Origin: Anaeramoeba flamelloides
Lineage: Eukaryota > Metamonada > Anaeramoebidae
Assembly: GCA_027625915.1 (NCBI GenBank)
Contig: JANTQA010000033.1
Span: 5,580,001-5,644,000 of the forward strand
DNA length: 64,000 nt
Direction: 5' to 3'
Part shown: positions 1-12,400 of the stretch, in pieces
Numbering within the stretch: position 1 is the stretch's first letter
Layout: each line of letters starts with the position of its first letter
Notes under the pieces: generated by a model
What the model saw: the letters and a program-made list of their open reading frames with translations, nothing else
Database searches by the model: none
Told to the model about the DNA's origin: nothing
Translations under genes and position numbers: made by a program

Positions 1-1071
1 AATTAACTTTGCTTCTTCTTGATCTTTTTCATTCATTTCTTCTATTTTGTTTGTCAATTGTTCTTTCACTTCAAATTGACTATTCTTTTTTTGAATTTTG
101 TCTTTTTGTGATCGAAACCCTTCCTTCTCTTTATTAATGTTTTTCTTTGTTTCCCTTGTTATTAATTTGTGAGTATAATATTCAAAATTTTGAAATGAAA
201 CAAGATTTCTTTGGTTATTGTTATTATAAATTTGAAACCAATTTAAGATTGAATTCACCTTCAAAGTAAATTGATCTGGTAAATTAGTTGATTGTTCAAT
301 TTTTGAAGGCTGTGAGAACCAATTATTTAGCTGTTCATTCATTTTTCGAAAAGTGGTTAATAACGAGATGTTCATTCTTAACATTTTGGTTAATGACACA
401 ATTTCCTCTTGGCTGATATTGGGCAAAAAGTTAATGATGGGTAGTTTTATTGTTGTGTGTGTTTTAAAAAGTTTTTTTTGTTTGTTTTTTTTTCTTATTT
501 TACTTAAATTTGTTGATTTTTTCTGTAATTGCGTTAATTGTTTTTTTAATTCCTTAATTTTCTTTAATTTTTGTTTCTTTTCCTTTTCTCTTTCCTTTTC
601 TTTTGTGGGTTTTCTTGTGTTTCTAAGGTATCGTTCTTCACCATTTTTTTCCCTTTTATTTTTTTCTTCTAGTAGATCCACTTGGTGGGTGTGTGTGTTA
701 GTGATCAAAATTTTTTGTAATTTCTTTGGTGAGGTTTTGATTTTGTTTTGGATATTAATGGCCTTTATTCTTGTGCTGTTTGCTCGTTCGATCAGTTGGG
801 TTATATTGTCACCAAAAGATTGTTTGTTTTTATTTTGATCCAAGAAAAATGTCGAAAGTAAAGGTTGATGCTCGTTACCTTGTTTCGCCCCATAAATGTT
901 TTTATTCTCATTTTTGGTATTGTTTGTAGGGCGGTATTGTTTCTTATTTTGTTCAAGTATTTCTTTTGATCTCTTTAAAAGATCTTCTATTCTTGATTTG
1001 CTTATTTGTGTTTGGTACAGTGGCGAGTTGTTAGTTCGAGATTTTTGCATCTTATTAAGTACTTGGCTCAT
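1..1071 (-). CDS. Coiled-coil protein, partial (runs off left edge)
   Basis: An unbroken frame runs from an ATG at 1071 to base 1 (357 codons) without a stop, so the gene continues outside the window and its C-terminus is missing. An in-frame TAA lies two codons upstream of the ATG, which supports this start (a second Met is at codon 8). The protein is very polar. Residues 1-120 are Asn/Lys/Ser-rich low complexity. About 130-220 is a Lys/Glu-rich helical stretch likely to form a coiled coil. About 240-300 is less biased and has two Trp-containing patches (NNWFSQPSK and LNWFQIYNN). A second Lys/Glu/Gln helix follows to the edge. No catalytic motif, signal peptide or membrane segment is visible. 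I do not recognise the family. It could be a structural or cytoskeleton-associated protein, but that is only inferred from the coiled coils. Confidence 0.75.
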   Translation of the reverse strand, partial: MSQVLNKMQKSRTNNSPLYQTQISKSRIEDLLKRSKEILEQNKKQYRPTNNTKNENKNIYGAKQGNEHQPLLSTFFLDQNKNKQSFGDNITQLIERANSTRIKAINIQNKIKTSPKKLQKILITNTHTHQVDLLEEKNKREKNGEERYLRNTRKPTKEKEREKEKKQKLKKIKELKKQLTQLQKKSTNLSKIRKKNKQKKLFKTHTTIKLPIINFLPNISQEEIVSLTKMLRMNISLLTTFRKMNEQLNNWFSQPSKIEQSTNLPDQFTLKVNSILNWFQIYNNNNQRNLVSFQNFEYYTHKLITRETKKNINKEKEGFRSQKDKIQKKNSQFEVKEQLTNKIEEMNEKDQEEAKLI

Positions 1072-2454
1072 CAATTATATTTGAAAATTAGTCAAACCAC
1101 AAAAAAATGAAAGACTTAAATTTGAAAACCACTCACGAACCCAGCCTGGTTTTTCTCTTAATCACTTTTTCGACACTTTTGAAATTTTTGGGTATTTTGA
1201 AAATTGGCTATTTTTTAAAAAGTTCTTTAATTCTCTTCCAAACCAACAGCTTTATAAAATTAGTCACGATTTGTTTTTCTCTTGAAATCTATTTCTTCTA
1301 TTTAAATTTCAGTTGAAATAGTTCATTCGATATTTTCCAATTATTAATGGTCAAGTAGATCATTTACTAAATATTGAACATTTTGCTTTTGAGAGTAAAC
1401 AACAAAACCAAATTACCTTGATCTTCACAATTTGAGTTATTCATTTTGTTAAGTTTTATAGTTGTATTATTTAAATTTTAAAAAGGTCAAAAATTACACT
1501 ATTTTTAAAAATCACTTTTTTTCTCATTTTCAAAACCCAAATTTTATTATTAGTGATGATTTTGTTGAAGTTGTTTCCCTTTTTGAAGTTAAAATTTTAA
1601 CTTTCCTGACAAAAAAAAGGAAAGGAATATTTAATAATAAAAAATAATCGGATATTCTTCTGATATTTGAATTCCTGTTATTAGATATTTTAAAGAGCTC
1701 GAATATTTCATCCAATTATTCTTTTTTCAATTTTCAAATTGAACTTAGGTTTCCGTTTAGGTTCTTAGATCATACAAGATACATTTTAAGTTTAGTAAAA
1801 AAGATCTTAACCAATAAGAGAGATCAGGAAAAATATTCTTTTTCTGGATAAACTCTTTTGAGAAAAGAAAAATTGTAAATAAAGTAAAAATGTTTTCCAA
1901 TTTATTCTGAAAATAAGGGTATAAATGAAAAATATTTTTATTTCAATTTCCTTGTTTTTCTTTGACAAATCGAGTTTTCAAGGAAGAAGATTGTAATTTG
2001 TAACCTTTATTGAAAAAACCTAAAATCTTGTATTATTAAATCTATATGTATTCATTTTCTATTTCAAATACCATTAAAGATGATGTTTTCAGGGGACAAC
2101 AGTGAAATTATTGATAAAAATACTCACGAAAGGGTTCTATTTTCGAGTTAAAATATATCAAACTTGAATTACTTTTCGAAAAAAATGTATAATTTTCATA
2201 AATTTACCCGCAAAGATCCTACCAAAATTTTAATGGTTTTGCATTTTTCAGAATTTACATTTCAAGTCTGTAAACACAAAACAATTCCTAAAGGTGTACT
2301 AACTATTTTTTACAGTTACTTTTACAAATTTGAATTGTTTTCAAATATGAATTTAGTCTTGAAAATCCCTTAAAGGTATTTTTTTTGAAAAATTTTCTTT
2401 AAGGGTCAAGTCAATAAGGTGAAAATTTTTTTTTATGGAATGGAAAAAAACTTT

Positions 2455-3080
2455 AGTAATTTTTATGAACACCTAATACCAATCAAAAATCAACCAAGCT
2501 AAATTTAATTTACGAACGATCTCCAAAAATCAACAAGTAAAGATGAGAACATTTTTAGAAAAAAGCGCAAAAGAGCGACACTCAATTTCCAATTAGAATG
2601 GTTGTCAATTACAATTTTGAAAACAACTGTGTCAGTTTTGAAGTGTCGCTCTTTGGGGCTTTTTGAGATCTTGGTGATTTTTTTTTTTCTTTTTTTTTCA
2701 TTTTTCAAATGAGTTATTTTTATCTTATGAATATTAGATAATCCTTACTTTGCCAAATTTAGAGGGTTATAAAATAACCACAAATCGGATTAAAACAAAT
2801 TAAATTTGATTGTGTACTTCAAGAAAGCAATTTGTTTTAAATTAAAGAAATTTAACCATTTGGAAATAGAAAATGAGAAAAAATAAATTTTTTTTTCTAA
2901 ATTTTTAATTTTTCGAAATTGAGAACTCTTTCGAACTTATTTTTACTCGTTGATTTTTTTTTTTGTCATTTGAATTTTGTCAACCAAAAGAAGAGCTATT
3001 CCACAACACCCTTTTTAGTCCGGGTTACCCCTAGAGTATGGTGTATATTCACAGTAAATGACTAGACCCTTAAAAGTACT
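2455..3080. repeat. Dispersed repeat, copy shared with 55.68-56.32 kb
   Basis: This segment aligns collinearly with 55680-56320 at roughly 65-75 percent by eye. Shared blocks include TTTCCAATNAGAATGGT, AATTTTGAAAACAACT, ATTGTGTACTT and AAGAAATTTAACC. At 55 kb the same sequence lies inside a 1.3-kb element with terminal inverted repeats; here I could not find the matching termini, so this is probably a fragment. The small minus-strand frame at 2505-2708 lies in this repeat and is not preserved in the other copy, so it is not called as a gene. Confidence 0.6.
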
Positions 3081-4412
3081 AGTTGAAAATTGTTTTTTTT
3101 TTTAGGAAAAGGTGTTAATTGTACTCTAAGTATCCTAATACTCAAATTATTTTCTGAAATTTAAGCAGAAAATCATAGATTTTACTATTATTAATTAATG
3201 AAAATAATTTGAAGCTATAATAATTTAAAACATTTGGTTAAAATTTAATAAAAAAAAAAAAAATCGTTTCAGCGGATCTCAAAAAATAAAATTCAAAAAA
3301 GAAAAAAAATGGATCAAAGGGATTCCGATGTCAAAAGATAAATAAAAAAAAAAAAGTTATACAAGTTTAATAATTCCAAAAAATCAAATTGTTCAACCAG
3401 ATATAAAAATTATATTACGATAAAATTGTACTTCCAAACAGTTGTGTTATCTAGTTTATAGATTCCATGAATGTCTGAGGGGGGGTCAAAGAGTTTAAGT
3501 AATTCTTTTAAATTCTGGAAAATCTAAATGTTAAAAAATATTTAATTTTGGAAACTTCATAACAATGTAAAATTTTCTAAATTTTGCTAATTGTTTAAAT
3601 GGTAATCTTATGTAACAAGCGAAAATTAAAATAAAAAAAGGTGACCAATGTAAAAAATGTTAAATATTAATATTATTAAAGACTTCAATCATTTTTTAGG
3701 ATCCCGGGTCTCTAAAAAGAATTGAAAAATATGAATTTCAAAATTTTATAAAAAAATAAAATAATAATAATAATACTTCTGATATTATTAATAAAAAGAA
3801 CCTATAATTTATGTTTAAGTTGGTAAGTGGTAATAAAAGTTGTGATTCCTTAACAAAATTTCTAAAAATGTATTTAGAAACGGGTGGTTGTATGGTGGAA
3901 AAGTAATTTTTACTCTTAAAAAAAAATAAAATTGATAAAAAATTAGATTTAAAAAAAAAAATAAATAAACTCTATTTTTATTTTATTCATTGATCCATTT
4001 AAATTTCCCCAGTTCGAAATAAAGTATTTTCAATTCAATATAATATTAATGTAATTTAATCTAATCCAATTTAAGGCCATTACATCGTTATCTGCATTTA
4101 ATTAAATAACTGTTTTGTAACGTTCTAAAAATAATAATAACTTTAGTGAGAAAAGGAAATAAATAAAAAAAAAAAAACAATTAGATCCCAAAATGTTGAA
4201 AAGAGTGGAATTACTTCCAAAAAATCATTTTTTTCTAAAATTATAATTGGGAAAAACTGAAATAAAAAATTGTTTGTTGATTTCGGCGTTTTTTTTTTTT
4301 GGCAAAATCCTCTTTTTTATTTGTCAATTTTCTGAGTTTGATCTAACATTAAGTTTTGGTTACGTTGTTAGTTATTGATATAAGTGTGCAAAAAAAAATT
4401 GTCTTAATATTT

Positions 4413-4724
4413 TTAATTCTTTTACTAAATTTATCATTTTTTCAAAAACTGAAAAACTTTACAGGTGCACCCATGCTTGAAAAGGCTTTCTCGTGAACAA
4501 ACTCTGAGTTTTTAATAGCAAAAAAATCTATTTAATGATAGAATAGAGGTTTCAAGGTCGAGAAACAGAAATTAAAAATCAAAAATAACCCCAAACATTT
4601 TTTATCAATAATAAAATAGAATTGTTTGCTATTTTATTTTAACAACAAAATTCCATCTTGAATTGGTGTGCCTGAAAAGTTTTTTAGTTTTTGAAAAAAT
4701 GAAAAATTTAGTAAAAGAATTAAT
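4413..4724. mobile_element. MITE-like element with ~55-bp terminal inverted repeats
   Basis: The left end (from TTAATTCTTTTACTAAATTT at 4413) is matched by the reverse complement of the right end (to 4724) over about 55 bp with only a few mismatches. Both arms run through TTTTTTCAAAAACT and end in a GTGCAC / GTGTGCC-like block. The ~200-bp interior has no coding capacity. The same terminal sequence bounds the larger element at 55441-56752, and interior blocks (GAAACNTAAAAATCAAAAATAA-like) are also shared. Size, inverted ends and lack of a gene fit a non-autonomous DNA transposon. No clear target-site duplication was found. Confidence 0.65.
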
Positions 4725-5156
4725 AACACTGTTATTTTCTAATAATAAAAGAAAATTGTTATTTCAAGTTCAAGGTTGAATATTAAGGATTTCTGCCACA
4801 ATCAAATGAGTAGAGGGAAAATTTTGTCTTAGAATTAACTTAGGAAGTTCCCGTTATTGTCTAAAAATATAATTTCTAAAAGATGTTGTAACGATCTTTG
4901 GATTTTCTTCAACTTATAAACTAGAAAAATATTTTGGGAATGTGAACTAAAAATTTTCATTTTTTAATTGGAAAATAAGAGTATTAATACATTTTTTTTT
5001 ACACAATTCTATCAATAACTCACAACCCAATCAAAATTTACTGTTAAGAACTGTAAGTGCTTAAAAATTTAATAATGTTCGTTTAACAAAGAATTTAATT
5101 TTTGCGAGGATCCTAAAAATACAATTTTTTGAAAAAAATAGTCAAACGATAAAACT

Positions 5157-5188
5157 ACCCCCTTAAAAAAATTAAAAAAAAAGGGGGT
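5157..5188. repeat. Short hairpin with C5/G5 stem
   Basis: ACCCCCTT is followed by an A-rich loop and then AAGGGGGT, forming a perfect 8-bp stem in otherwise AT-rich DNA. There is no neighbouring gene end, so a terminator role is not supported. Confidence 0.4.
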
Positions 5189-6430
5189 CAAACTGAAAAG
5201 TTAAGAATCAAAAGTTTGAGCTTAAAACTCTTGAAATTACCACACACTTTTTTAGTTTTTATTATGAATTATTTGAAGGATCTGGTTTACCTCTTTTGAT
5301 CCAATATAAATCTCTTTTTTGAGATTTGATCAAAAGTTAGTAATCTCAACAAAAAAGCCTGAACTAGGTTTGTCACCAAAAGTAATTTAGAATTATTTAT
5401 TTACCCAAACAAAAGAAATTTTTTTTTATTTGTAGCTTTTGAAAAAAATTTTTTTTCAATCAAGATTTTTGATCATTTGATGAATAACTAATTCTTTTTG
5501 ACGATTTACACTTGTTGGGTTCAGAATTCGTTGTTAGTGTGTATATTGGTTACATTGTGTTGATGATACTCAATTTTAGATGATGATTGTTTTAATTAAA
5601 GATCAAATGTGAATCCTGTAAGCATAAAAAACATTTTTAGATTTACGAGACGTAAGAACTTTTTTAAAAATTCTTAAAAAATCTTGAATCCAAAATGTAA
5701 TGAAACTGTTTTTAGTCTTCATGAACTTCGTGTAATAGATACATTCGGAACTATTTTTTTTCACAATTTTTTTTAACTTTTTATATTTTTATAAGTAACA
5801 ATTAAAGATTAAAAGTCATAGAAAAGAAGTTTCAGTAGGAGTTTGGGTTAGTATTAGAATCTGATGGAATTTTAAATTCTTTCAGAATATTTAAATTAGT
5901 TGTTTTCCAAAAGTTCTTGAATAAAGTGATCAGTTAATCACAAATCATATTTCCAAAACCAAATCTGGTTTTATTCTCAATTATTTTTTTTAGATTTGCA
6001 AAATTTTTAATGGACTAAAATTAGTAAGATTTTTTAAATTTAGAAAAAAAATGAACGAGTTTTGAGAACAAAGTGACCAAAATTTGGACAGTTAATTAAG
6101 TGAAGGTTTTAATTTTTTTTTTAAACTGATGTTGTTTTTCCAAATAAATCATTTGACGAATTAAAAATTGAGTGAACCATTCTTTCAAAAACAATTAACT
6201 CGTTCCTTTTTGGAGAAATTAAATCTGTTTTATTTTATTATTTGCATTAATTCGAAAAAAAACTTTATAATTAAGAATATCTTTTGGTGGATAAATAAAA
6301 TTGAATAAATTAAAAACAACTTTTTTCAAAACAGAAACAATTTCTTTTTTAACAAATTCATTAAATTATTTTTTATCAAATAAATTTTCTTCTCTTTTTT
6401 TTTTTGTAACATAACAAATCCAAAACCTTC

Positions 6431-9400
6431 ATGGGCAACTCTTGTTTGTTTGTCGAAATTGAAAAAGGAAATTCCAAGAGGTTACATAGAATCATTAAAA
6501 AAAAGGGTGTGTTGGCTATTAACCAAACTAGACACTTTGTAAGTAACCCAATTTTAAAACAAAATCCCCAAATTTTTTTTTTTTTTTTTTTTTTGTTGTT
6601 GTTTGTCTAATACTTTTAATTGTTTTTTCTTTTATTCTTTTGCCTAAAAACATTTAGGGTTATTCTGCACTCCACTATGCTGTTGCTTTCAATAAAGTGG
6701 AGATAGTAAAAGAATTTTTGTTGCACAAAGGTATTGATTTGAATATCCTCAGCGATAACGTAAGTTATAAAAATTTTGATATTTTTTTGAAAAAACAATT
6801 GTTTTCTTTTGTGAAATTTGGGCTGTTAACGAACCTTAACTTTTTGTGTTTAGTTTGGTGTTGCTTTCATAAAATTCTTTTCAAAAAAAGACGTATTTTT
6901 TTTGAGATTTTTGAAGTTCTTTGATGGAGACTTTCTTTTCATCAAAACAAACACAAAAACACAAAAAAACAATGACACGCATTCCTCTTCATCCTCTAAT
7001 TTATTAACAAAGTTTTTAATTTCCAATTACTCATCACACTCTACTTTCTTTTTTTATTTTTATCATTTGTATCTTTGTTGTTAATAGAAAGAAACACCAC
7101 TTTTGGTCGCATCTAAAACAGGGAATTTTGAAATTTCAAAACTATTAATTAATGCTGGAGCAAATTTGAATCTTCAGGATAAAAGGGTAATTTTAATTTT
7201 TTGAGTCTTTTTTTTTTTTTTTTTTCTTTCACAATTCTTTTCAAACACAAAACCAAACAACTTTTCCAAACCCAAACCACATCTGTTAAAAAAGTCATCA
7301 ACGAGATCTTTTTTTTTTCACTCATTCTCAAAATTTTATGAAAGCAAAATAACAAAATCAAAAACACATAAACACAAACATCACATTTACGAAATTTTCA
7401 AAATACAGAGAAACTCAAATGAAAGAACAACTTTATGTTTGTGTTAATTGCTTTTAACCTCAAATTATTTTGATTGAAATCAATTCGTTAAAATTGTTTT
7501 CACAGAAAAGAACACAAATTGCAAAAAGTTTGGGAAAATTATTAAATTTCAAATTCTCATTTTTTTCCAAATAGTCAATTCCATTGAAATATATTGACTT
7601 TAGGTAGTTTAAACCACCCTTTACGGGTGGGTTAGAATATGTTAGAGTAAGTTTGGATGGTTTGGATGTTTGGGGGTATACTAGAGAATTTTGACAAGGA
7701 TTTTGAAAAAAAAAATAATTAAGAGACCAATTAGACTTTTGTAACTTGTTTAAAGGGGAAAAAAAATTCCACTTAACTTTTTGTGTTAAAATTGGAGTTT
7801 ATAACAAATTTTTAAAAATATTTAGTATTGGATGATTTCAAGATTTTGAATTTTCTTCAATTTAAGTAATAAAATACCAGTATGAGATCTCTATTTATTT
7901 GTTTGATCCTTTAATATTGTCAATATTAGTTTGTATATATATGGATCTTGGTGAACAAGGAATCCTAACCAAAAGAAATATTGGTTACAGCATTCAAAAA
8001 AAACGATAGTCAACTCAAATTTTTTTCCCCATTCAATTTTTAAATACCAGTATTTGTTGACTGATATGAAATGAAAATTAACTCTAATAATAAAAATGGT
8101 TTGACCATAAAAATAATAAAAAAAAAAAATTTTCAATTTCTTTTGGAATTATTCAAAACTAAATCTTTTTTAAATTACTTTTTTTCATTTTTATATCAAA
8201 AAAATACTCTTAAATTAACTTTTTATAGGGATTTTCTCCACTTCATTTTTTATGTTCTACACATAAACCAACGATCGAAATCGTAAAATTATTTCTTGAA
8301 AAGGGTGTGAATATTGACGCACAGACACGAACAGGGTGCACACCACTTCACTTAGCAGTTAAAAATGGAGATTGCCGAATTTCAAAATTATTAATTTCAA
8401 AAGGTGCTTCAATTAATAAAGCCGATTTTAATGTATGATTTGTTTTTATTTCTTTTCAAATTTATTTTATTTTTTATATTATATTTATTTTATTTATTTT
8501 ATTTTTTTATTTTATTTTATTTTTTAAATTTTGTTTCCTAAAATCTTTCAAAAATTATCTTTAATAAAATGATCAATTATTTTATCACTTATCAAACCAA
8601 TAGGGATATACATCATTACACTATTCATGTTTAAGTGATAATACGTTATTATTTAACTATTTAATACAACAAGGAGGCGATTTAAATATAACAGATAAAA
8701 AAGTAAGTACTTTAATTAATCACATCTCAAAGATTTTTAAAATAATCAACATCTAATATTTAATTCAAAACTATTTACGATTTAAAAAAAAAAATATTTA
8801 TTTTTATTATTTTAGAAAAATACCCCACTTCATCTTATTTGTTCTGGCAGCTCAAGTAGATGCTTTTTACAAGTATGCATTTTAAATAATGCAGACTTGA
8901 ATTGTCTTGATCGTGATGGATACTCACCACTTATGAAGGCAATTATGAAACGCAAACGAGACTTTGTGAAACTATTACTCGAAAGTGGGTGTGAAATCAA
9001 ATTTGGTTCTTATTCAACAAGACAATTTTTAGAAAAATACGGACAATTTAATAAGCTTTATGATCTCTTCCAAAAATATGAAATTATTTCTCAAAAAAAA
9101 TTAAGACACCAATTAAAAAAAGTTAGAAAAAAAAAAAATCCAAAATACTATATCCAAATCACTAGAAACAAAAACAACAATTGCAAACTATTGCTTTGCC
9201 AGTCAAGATCTGGTAAAAGCTGTCTTTCAATCAATAACCATTACCGTAAAAATTTCAATTTTCAAAGATGTTGTAGGAAAAAAAAAAATATCAAATTCCC
9301 CAATTCTTCTTCTTTATTTCAAAAAGATTTTCAGTTGTGTGATCAATGGGTAAGAGAAAAATCGAATCTTAAACGCAAAAGATTGTCAGAATTAGGCCAT

Positions 9401-9460
9401 ATGCTGACAGAGCATGAGATTAAAAACAAAAAAATCCTTGAACAAAAAATCGAGTGTTAA
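6431..9460 (+). CDS. Ankyrin-repeat protein (six exons)
   Basis: Exons are 6431-6538, 6658-6759, 7088-7186, 8229-8432, 8604-8702 and 8816-9460: 1257 nt, 418 residues, stop TAA. Each exon boundary has GT...AG and the joined frame is continuous. Residues 1-36 begin MGNSC, a Gly-2/Cys-5 arrangement that could be lipid-modified (not a classic myristoylation site). Residues ~37-240 are six or seven ankyrin repeats with recognisable TPLH-type cores: GYSALHYA, KETPLLVA, GFSPLHFLC, GCTPLHLA, GYTSLHYS, NTPLHLI, GYSPLMKA. Residues ~250-418 are basic and Cys/Lys-rich with no known domain. Ankyrin repeats bind other proteins, so this is probably an adaptor; the partner is unknown. All five introns are phase 0 and fall between repeats. 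Intron 3 (7187-8228, 1042 bp) is much longer than the others (113-328 bp). Confidence 0.88.
7606..7630. repeat. Hairpin in ankyrin-gene intron 3
   Basis: TAAACCACCC and GGGTGGGTTA flank a TTTAC loop, a 10-bp stem with one mismatch. It is one of few GC-rich spots in the 1042-bp intron. The function is unknown. Confidence 0.35.
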
Positions 9461-12400
9461 TGAATATATATATATATATATAAATAAAAAAAAAAATAAA
9501 AAAATTAACTAAAAAATAAAAAAAAAAAATAAAAAGTTAAAAATTGAAAAAAATATAAATATGATTAGAATTATTTATTTCGTTTTTTTTTTTTTTTTTT
9601 GTTTTCTCGAAATTATTTCCAATTAAAATATGTAAAGCGATTTTTAATTGTAAATACAAAATAAAAAAAATTTTTTTGAATTAATTTAATTTTTTTTTTT
9701 TTGTTTTAATTCTTTTTTTCAATTAACCTTTTTGTTTTTTGGCTTCAATAAGAATGATACAGAAAGTATTTCACTTTCAAACAATACACTTTATTTCAAA
9801 AATTGTAACTCACTTGATATAATCATCTAAAAAAAATATTCTTTAGTATACAAGACAACTGATTATTTAATTGATCTTCTTAATACTCACTTTGTAATTA
9901 TTTGAAACCAATAAAAATCCGAACTTTTAAAAATTACAAAAGATACAAACAAAAACTTGAAGAACAGCTAAACAAAATTGATCGAATGGGGTTTACGTAT
10001 TTTTTATTACTGAATTTTTGAGGAAAAAAAAATGTAAAAATTTTTTTTGATAATAAATATATAAATTTTAAATAAGGTAGGAAAGAAAAATTATTAATAA
10101 AAAAAATGAGAGTTCAAAAATACTTTAAATAGTATAAAACAATATAGAAATTTGGGTTACCTAGTACCATACTCTTAGATGTGGTGTCTATTTTTTTTTT
10201 TTTTTTTTTTGAATTCAAAAGAATTGAGCCTAATCTTTGATTTCACATAATCCTTTTGAATTAAAAAAAAAAAAAAAACCAACAATAGCAGTATACCAAT
10301 TATTAATCACATATTGTGGAATTTTTTATTAATTATTGATAATCTCTTGATTGAGGATTTGCACCCACCCTGCATTTTGGTGACATGTAATCAAGTATCT
10401 CAGTGTTTCCAGGTTTGGGGGGAAAGGAGAAAAATTCAAGATTTTAAACAATTCTTTTGAATTTTGGAAAAGATAAAGGGCTTGTTATTTTATTTTAAGA
10501 CATAAATATAAAATTTAAGAAATCACCCTTTTCATTCTTGAAATACAAAAAAGCCTAAAATTTTATCTAGGTTTTCAGTTTGATTCTAAAAATCTATCTA
10601 TTTTTGGAATAAACATAAAACATAAGAAGAATGGATTAATATTTTCGATAATTTAAAAAAAAATTTTAAAATGAAAAGATTTTACCCATTTCTTTTGAAT
10701 TCTGAAAAACCTAACGATATTGAATATGTTTTTAATTTGTTCATGTAAATTGTATTATTTTTATTATATTAATGTTTTGATTATTTTTCTATTTCTATCT
10801 TTTATCTTAATGAAATTTTCTTTAATTACCCCCTCTTATAATAATATAAATAAATATCTAAAATTTAAAATATATCACATAGCCTTAAATAACTAAATTA
10901 TCATTGAGATTTTTGAGGATTTTTTTTTTTTACTTGATTTATTTAAAAAAATAAAAAAAAAAGAAAAATTGAAAATAAAATCTAATAGAATCTATTGGTA
11001 TGCTTCAGTAACGGTATACATATTCTTCTTTTCTTTTTTCATTATACAGTATAAATTATCAAGAGTTTATAAATTGATATTATTCTAAAAACATTTATCC
11101 AATGTTCGCCCCCCACTCCCACATTACGTTACCCCTTTCAACATCTTTAGCTAATTATTTTCAATACCCCCCCCCCCCCCCATTGGGAAAGAAACAGTAT
11201 AATTTTAATGACAACTAAAATATTTTAAATTTTCAATTTTTTCAAACCCTTTAATAGCTTTATTTTTTATATTTTCAGTATTATTGAGAATTTTTTACAT
11301 TTTGAAAATAAACATAACAATTCTAAAATCTTTTATCTATTTTTTTTTAATTTTTTTATATAATTGAAAATCTTTTTATTAGTCCTAATTTTTTTGTTAG
11401 ATTATTCCAAAATATTCTTTTACTTTCTTTTTATAATTCAAATTCATTTTTATTTTTATTTTAACCATTTAAAATTATTATTTTTCTAAATATTTTTTTT
11501 TGAGTAAATTCTTAATTTTTTTTCATCAAGTAATTTTACCAAAGTTTAATTATTAGTTATCGTTTTTTTAGAACCAGATAATTGTGTTAAAATTACTTTG
11601 TATATATTAATTATTATCAGTGAAACTATGTTACAAAATTTATTTTATTTTTAAATAATACATTTCAATATGTTAAAATTCTTTATTAAATATTCCCCAG
11701 ATGAGTATTTAACATGATTTTTTTTTTTAAAAAAAAATAAATAAATAATTTTTAATAATTATTTTAATTATTGGTATTTTATATTTTTTTAATATTTAAT
11801 TATGTTTTAATACCAATCTTATCATTTTATCACATGGTAGATAATTTTCTATTAATATTGAAATTTTAAAAATGTTTGTGGGATTTAAATTAATTAATAT
11901 AAATATGATTTGATATGCTCTATTATTTATAGTATTGATTAGAAAATTATTATTATTTTTTTTGATTAGGATTTTTATCTAGACATATTCAAGATTAACA
12001 ACCACACTATTAATTGCTTTCAAATTATAATATCGATGAATTACTATTTTCAAAATTTTTATTTATCAATTCTTTTTTCCAGTCTCTCATAAAGATAAAT
12101 TAATAAAAAAAATATACCCATAAAAGAAATTATTTGAATTTTTTTGGTATGGAATATGAATTTCGCAAATAAGTATTTAATAATTTTTTTTGAATGATTG
12201 TTATTACTCCCCCTTTATTTTTTATTTTTATAATAAATATTTTTAATATTTACTCAAAAAAATTTTTTTTTTTTAGTTTTTTTTTTAAAAACAAATTTCA
12301 ATATCATTATTTATTTAAAATCAACACACGTATTTTTATACCAATAACATTTAAAATACTATAAATACAATAATAATGAAAAGATTAATAGAATTTTTAT

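Larger units (their letters stand above)
1072..6430. other. AT-rich spacer with dispersed repeats
   Basis: This 5.4-kb region separates two divergently transcribed genes (minus-strand gene ending at 1071, plus-strand gene from 6431), so both promoters must lie within it, though no promoter motif could be identified. No convincing coding exon was seen; all short frames are low complexity. It contains a repeat shared with 55.7-56.3 kb (2455-3080), a 312-bp inverted-repeat element (4413-4724), and a GC-stemmed hairpin (5157-5188). Confidence 0.6.

Noticed and set aside
2505-2708. 67-codon minus-strand frame
   Set aside because: It lies wholly within a dispersed repeat, and the equivalent frame is not kept in the copy at 55.7-56.3 kb.
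7187-8228. A missing ankyrin exon inside the 1042-bp intron 3
   Set aside because: Joining exon 3 to exon 4 gives LNLQDKR-GFSPLHF, a perfect ankyrin repeat junction in phase 0, and no repeat-like peptide is seen in the intron.
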